A stretch of 15,305 nucleotides of DNA from DASRBA01 sp036559665 (GTDB lineage: Bacteria; Myxococcota; Myxococcia; Myxococcales; Myxococcaceae): the NCBI GenBank assembly GCA_036559665.1, contig DATBSS010000541.1, forward strand, positions 1 through 15,305, given 5' to 3'. The first letter of the stretch is position 1; every line of letters begins with the position of its first letter. The notes beneath the pieces were generated by a model. The model ran no database searches. It was not told where the DNA came from and saw nothing but the letters and a program-made list of their open reading frames with translations. The position numbers and the translations under genes are program-made. Below, piece after piece: positions 14,728 to 15,305 of the stretch.

Positions 14728-15024
14728 CGCCCTCCTCGGCACCTTTGAGAAAGGTAACGACGGTGCCGCGCGCGATGCCCTGCCTCGCGGGGCGCTCGGC
14801 TTGCGTTCAGGGAACCGAGCCTCAGCGACGCTCCCCGCCCCGCCGCGCTCGAACGGCCCCTCCCCGTCGCGCTCGCGGATCTCCCCGCCGAGGTCGCTCT
14901 TCTCCGCTTCCTCGCGCCGCACGCGCGCGTGCGCGAACGGGTCCGCCGGCGCGGGCGGGGGCGGATGGAAGGGCTTGCGCCCCACCGTGCTCTCGGGCTG
15001 CTCTTGGATGCTGGTCCCGGTCAT
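14728..15024 (-). CDS. Possible small protein, or N-terminal extension of the zinc-ribbon protein
   Basis: I do not recognise this sequence. An ATG at 15024 has a strong GGAGGAGG ribosome site 7 bases upstream. The first 64 or so codons end almost always in G or C, as in real genes here. They encode a hydrophilic, Pro- and Arg/Glu-rich peptide (starts MTGTSIQEQ; later KSDLGGEIRERDGEGPFERG). From about 14832 onward the third-position bias fades and two dyads appear, yet no stop intervenes before the zinc-ribbon frame. Either this is one 159-residue fusion ending at 14545, or a 65-70 residue gene whose stop was lost. A single-base frameshift in the G-run near 14836-14845 would end it at TGA 14824-14822. 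A comparison with relatives would decide. Confidence 0.4.
14741..14755 (-). promoter_or_regulatory. Hairpin immediately upstream of the zinc-ribbon ribosome site
   Basis: ACCTTT-GAG-AAAGGT is a perfect 6-bp inverted repeat with a 3-base centre, ending 3 bases before the GAGGAGG site of the zinc-ribbon gene. In RNA it could affect ribosome access; in DNA it could be a repressor site. It is visibly A+T-richer than its surroundings. Confidence 0.45.
14794..14820 (-). promoter_or_regulatory. Bulged dyad / possible hairpin between the small upstream frame and the zinc-ribbon gene
   Basis: GCTCGG (14794-14799) pairs with CCGAGC (14815-14820). Inside it, GTTC-AGG-GAAC (14805-14815) is a further dyad, so the arms match apart from a 6-base bulge. 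No U-tract follows, so it is not a textbook intrinsic terminator. It lies just past a TGA (14824-14822) that closes another reading frame of the upstream small gene, which would suit a 3'-end or attenuator hairpin. Confidence 0.35.
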
Positions 15025-15305
15025 GTCGCGCCCTCCTCCCGGGAAAAGTGGGCGCGGCGCGCTTCATTCCGCGAGCGACGGCGGCGCTGATCGTAGGCGT
15101 CCGCCTTGCCGGCATGGATGGTCGCCTGCTGCACCTACCGGTCCCAGCGTTGGCATGTCGAAGGCCAGAGGGGCATACACACGAAGGGGCGACGTTGGTC
15201 GTCGATAGGCTCCAGGAACACTGCAGCGGCCGAGGTGCCCTTGGAGCTGACCGTAGATGAAAGCAGCTGCTGGCGACCCTGCCGGACATACCCTGCTTCA
15301 GTACC
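15025..15305. other. Right-hand end with no confident gene
   Basis: This stretch has weaker third-position G/C bias than the genes to its left, and I recognise no protein. One minus-strand frame deserves note: GTG at 15134 to TGA at 15021, 37 codons (ADAYDQRRRRSRNEARRAHF near the C-terminus, 20 residues). Its stop overlaps the ATG at 15024 as ATGA, a coupling arrangement. It has only a weak ribosome site and may be chance. From 15135 to the end I see no coding signal, repeat or clear promoter. Confidence 0.4.

Noticed and set aside
14833..14890. Resemblance of LGGEIRERDGEGPFERGG to the DUF1674/SdhAF4 succinate dehydrogenase assembly motif
   Set aside because: Only the GG and G-E-G-P pattern is shared. 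The diagnostic RYGDWE segment is missing, so I do not assign it.

Overview
The window is G+C-rich DNA with strong G/C preference at third codon positions. It looks like chromosomal DNA of a myxobacterium (Myxococcota). The best taxonomic clues are the SecA amino terminus, the slipin and PP2C protein sequences, and a Myxococcus-type LexA-like box in front of recN. Nearly all genes are housekeeping or stress-related. I see no rRNA, tRNA, CRISPR array, insertion sequence or prophage gene.

Layout. Positions 1-607 (minus) hold the 5' end of secA, cut by the window edge. Divergent from it is an rlmM-type 23S rRNA 2'-O-methyltransferase (672-1730, plus). Next comes a 170-bp spacer carrying a candidate promoter and a clear ydaO/yuaA-class cyclic di-AMP riboswitch. 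The riboswitch leads directly into a KimA-like potassium transporter of 693 residues (1901-3982). The transporter converges, with a 14-bp overlap, on a minus-strand block: an exported protein of unknown function (3969-5306), a membrane-anchored M23 peptidase (5311-6285), a PP2C phosphatase (6416-7219), recN (7282-8991, with a LexA-like operator) and a slipin (9090-9989).

A plus-strand flavin split-barrel protein (10149-10670) then converges on rtcB (10660-12114). rtcB is translationally coupled to an upstream archease gene (12107-12538); together they form an RNA-ligase module. Only 28 bp upstream, and divergent, lies nicotinate phosphoribosyltransferase (pncB-type, 12567-13949). Its 3' end overlaps by 34 bp the 3' end of a nicotinamidase gene (pncA-type, 13916-14533, minus), so the two consecutive steps from nicotinamide to NaMN sit tail to tail. 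pncA is preceded by a small FmdB-type zinc-ribbon gene (14545-14721), two DNA dyads and a poorly resolved small reading frame. The last 280 bp hold no confident gene.

The most notable element is the riboswitch and transporter pair: a c-di-AMP aptamer whose P1 3' strand lies four bases from the Shine-Dalgarno of a K+ transporter, in a myxobacterial context. Second is the LexA-like box placed over the -10 region of recN.
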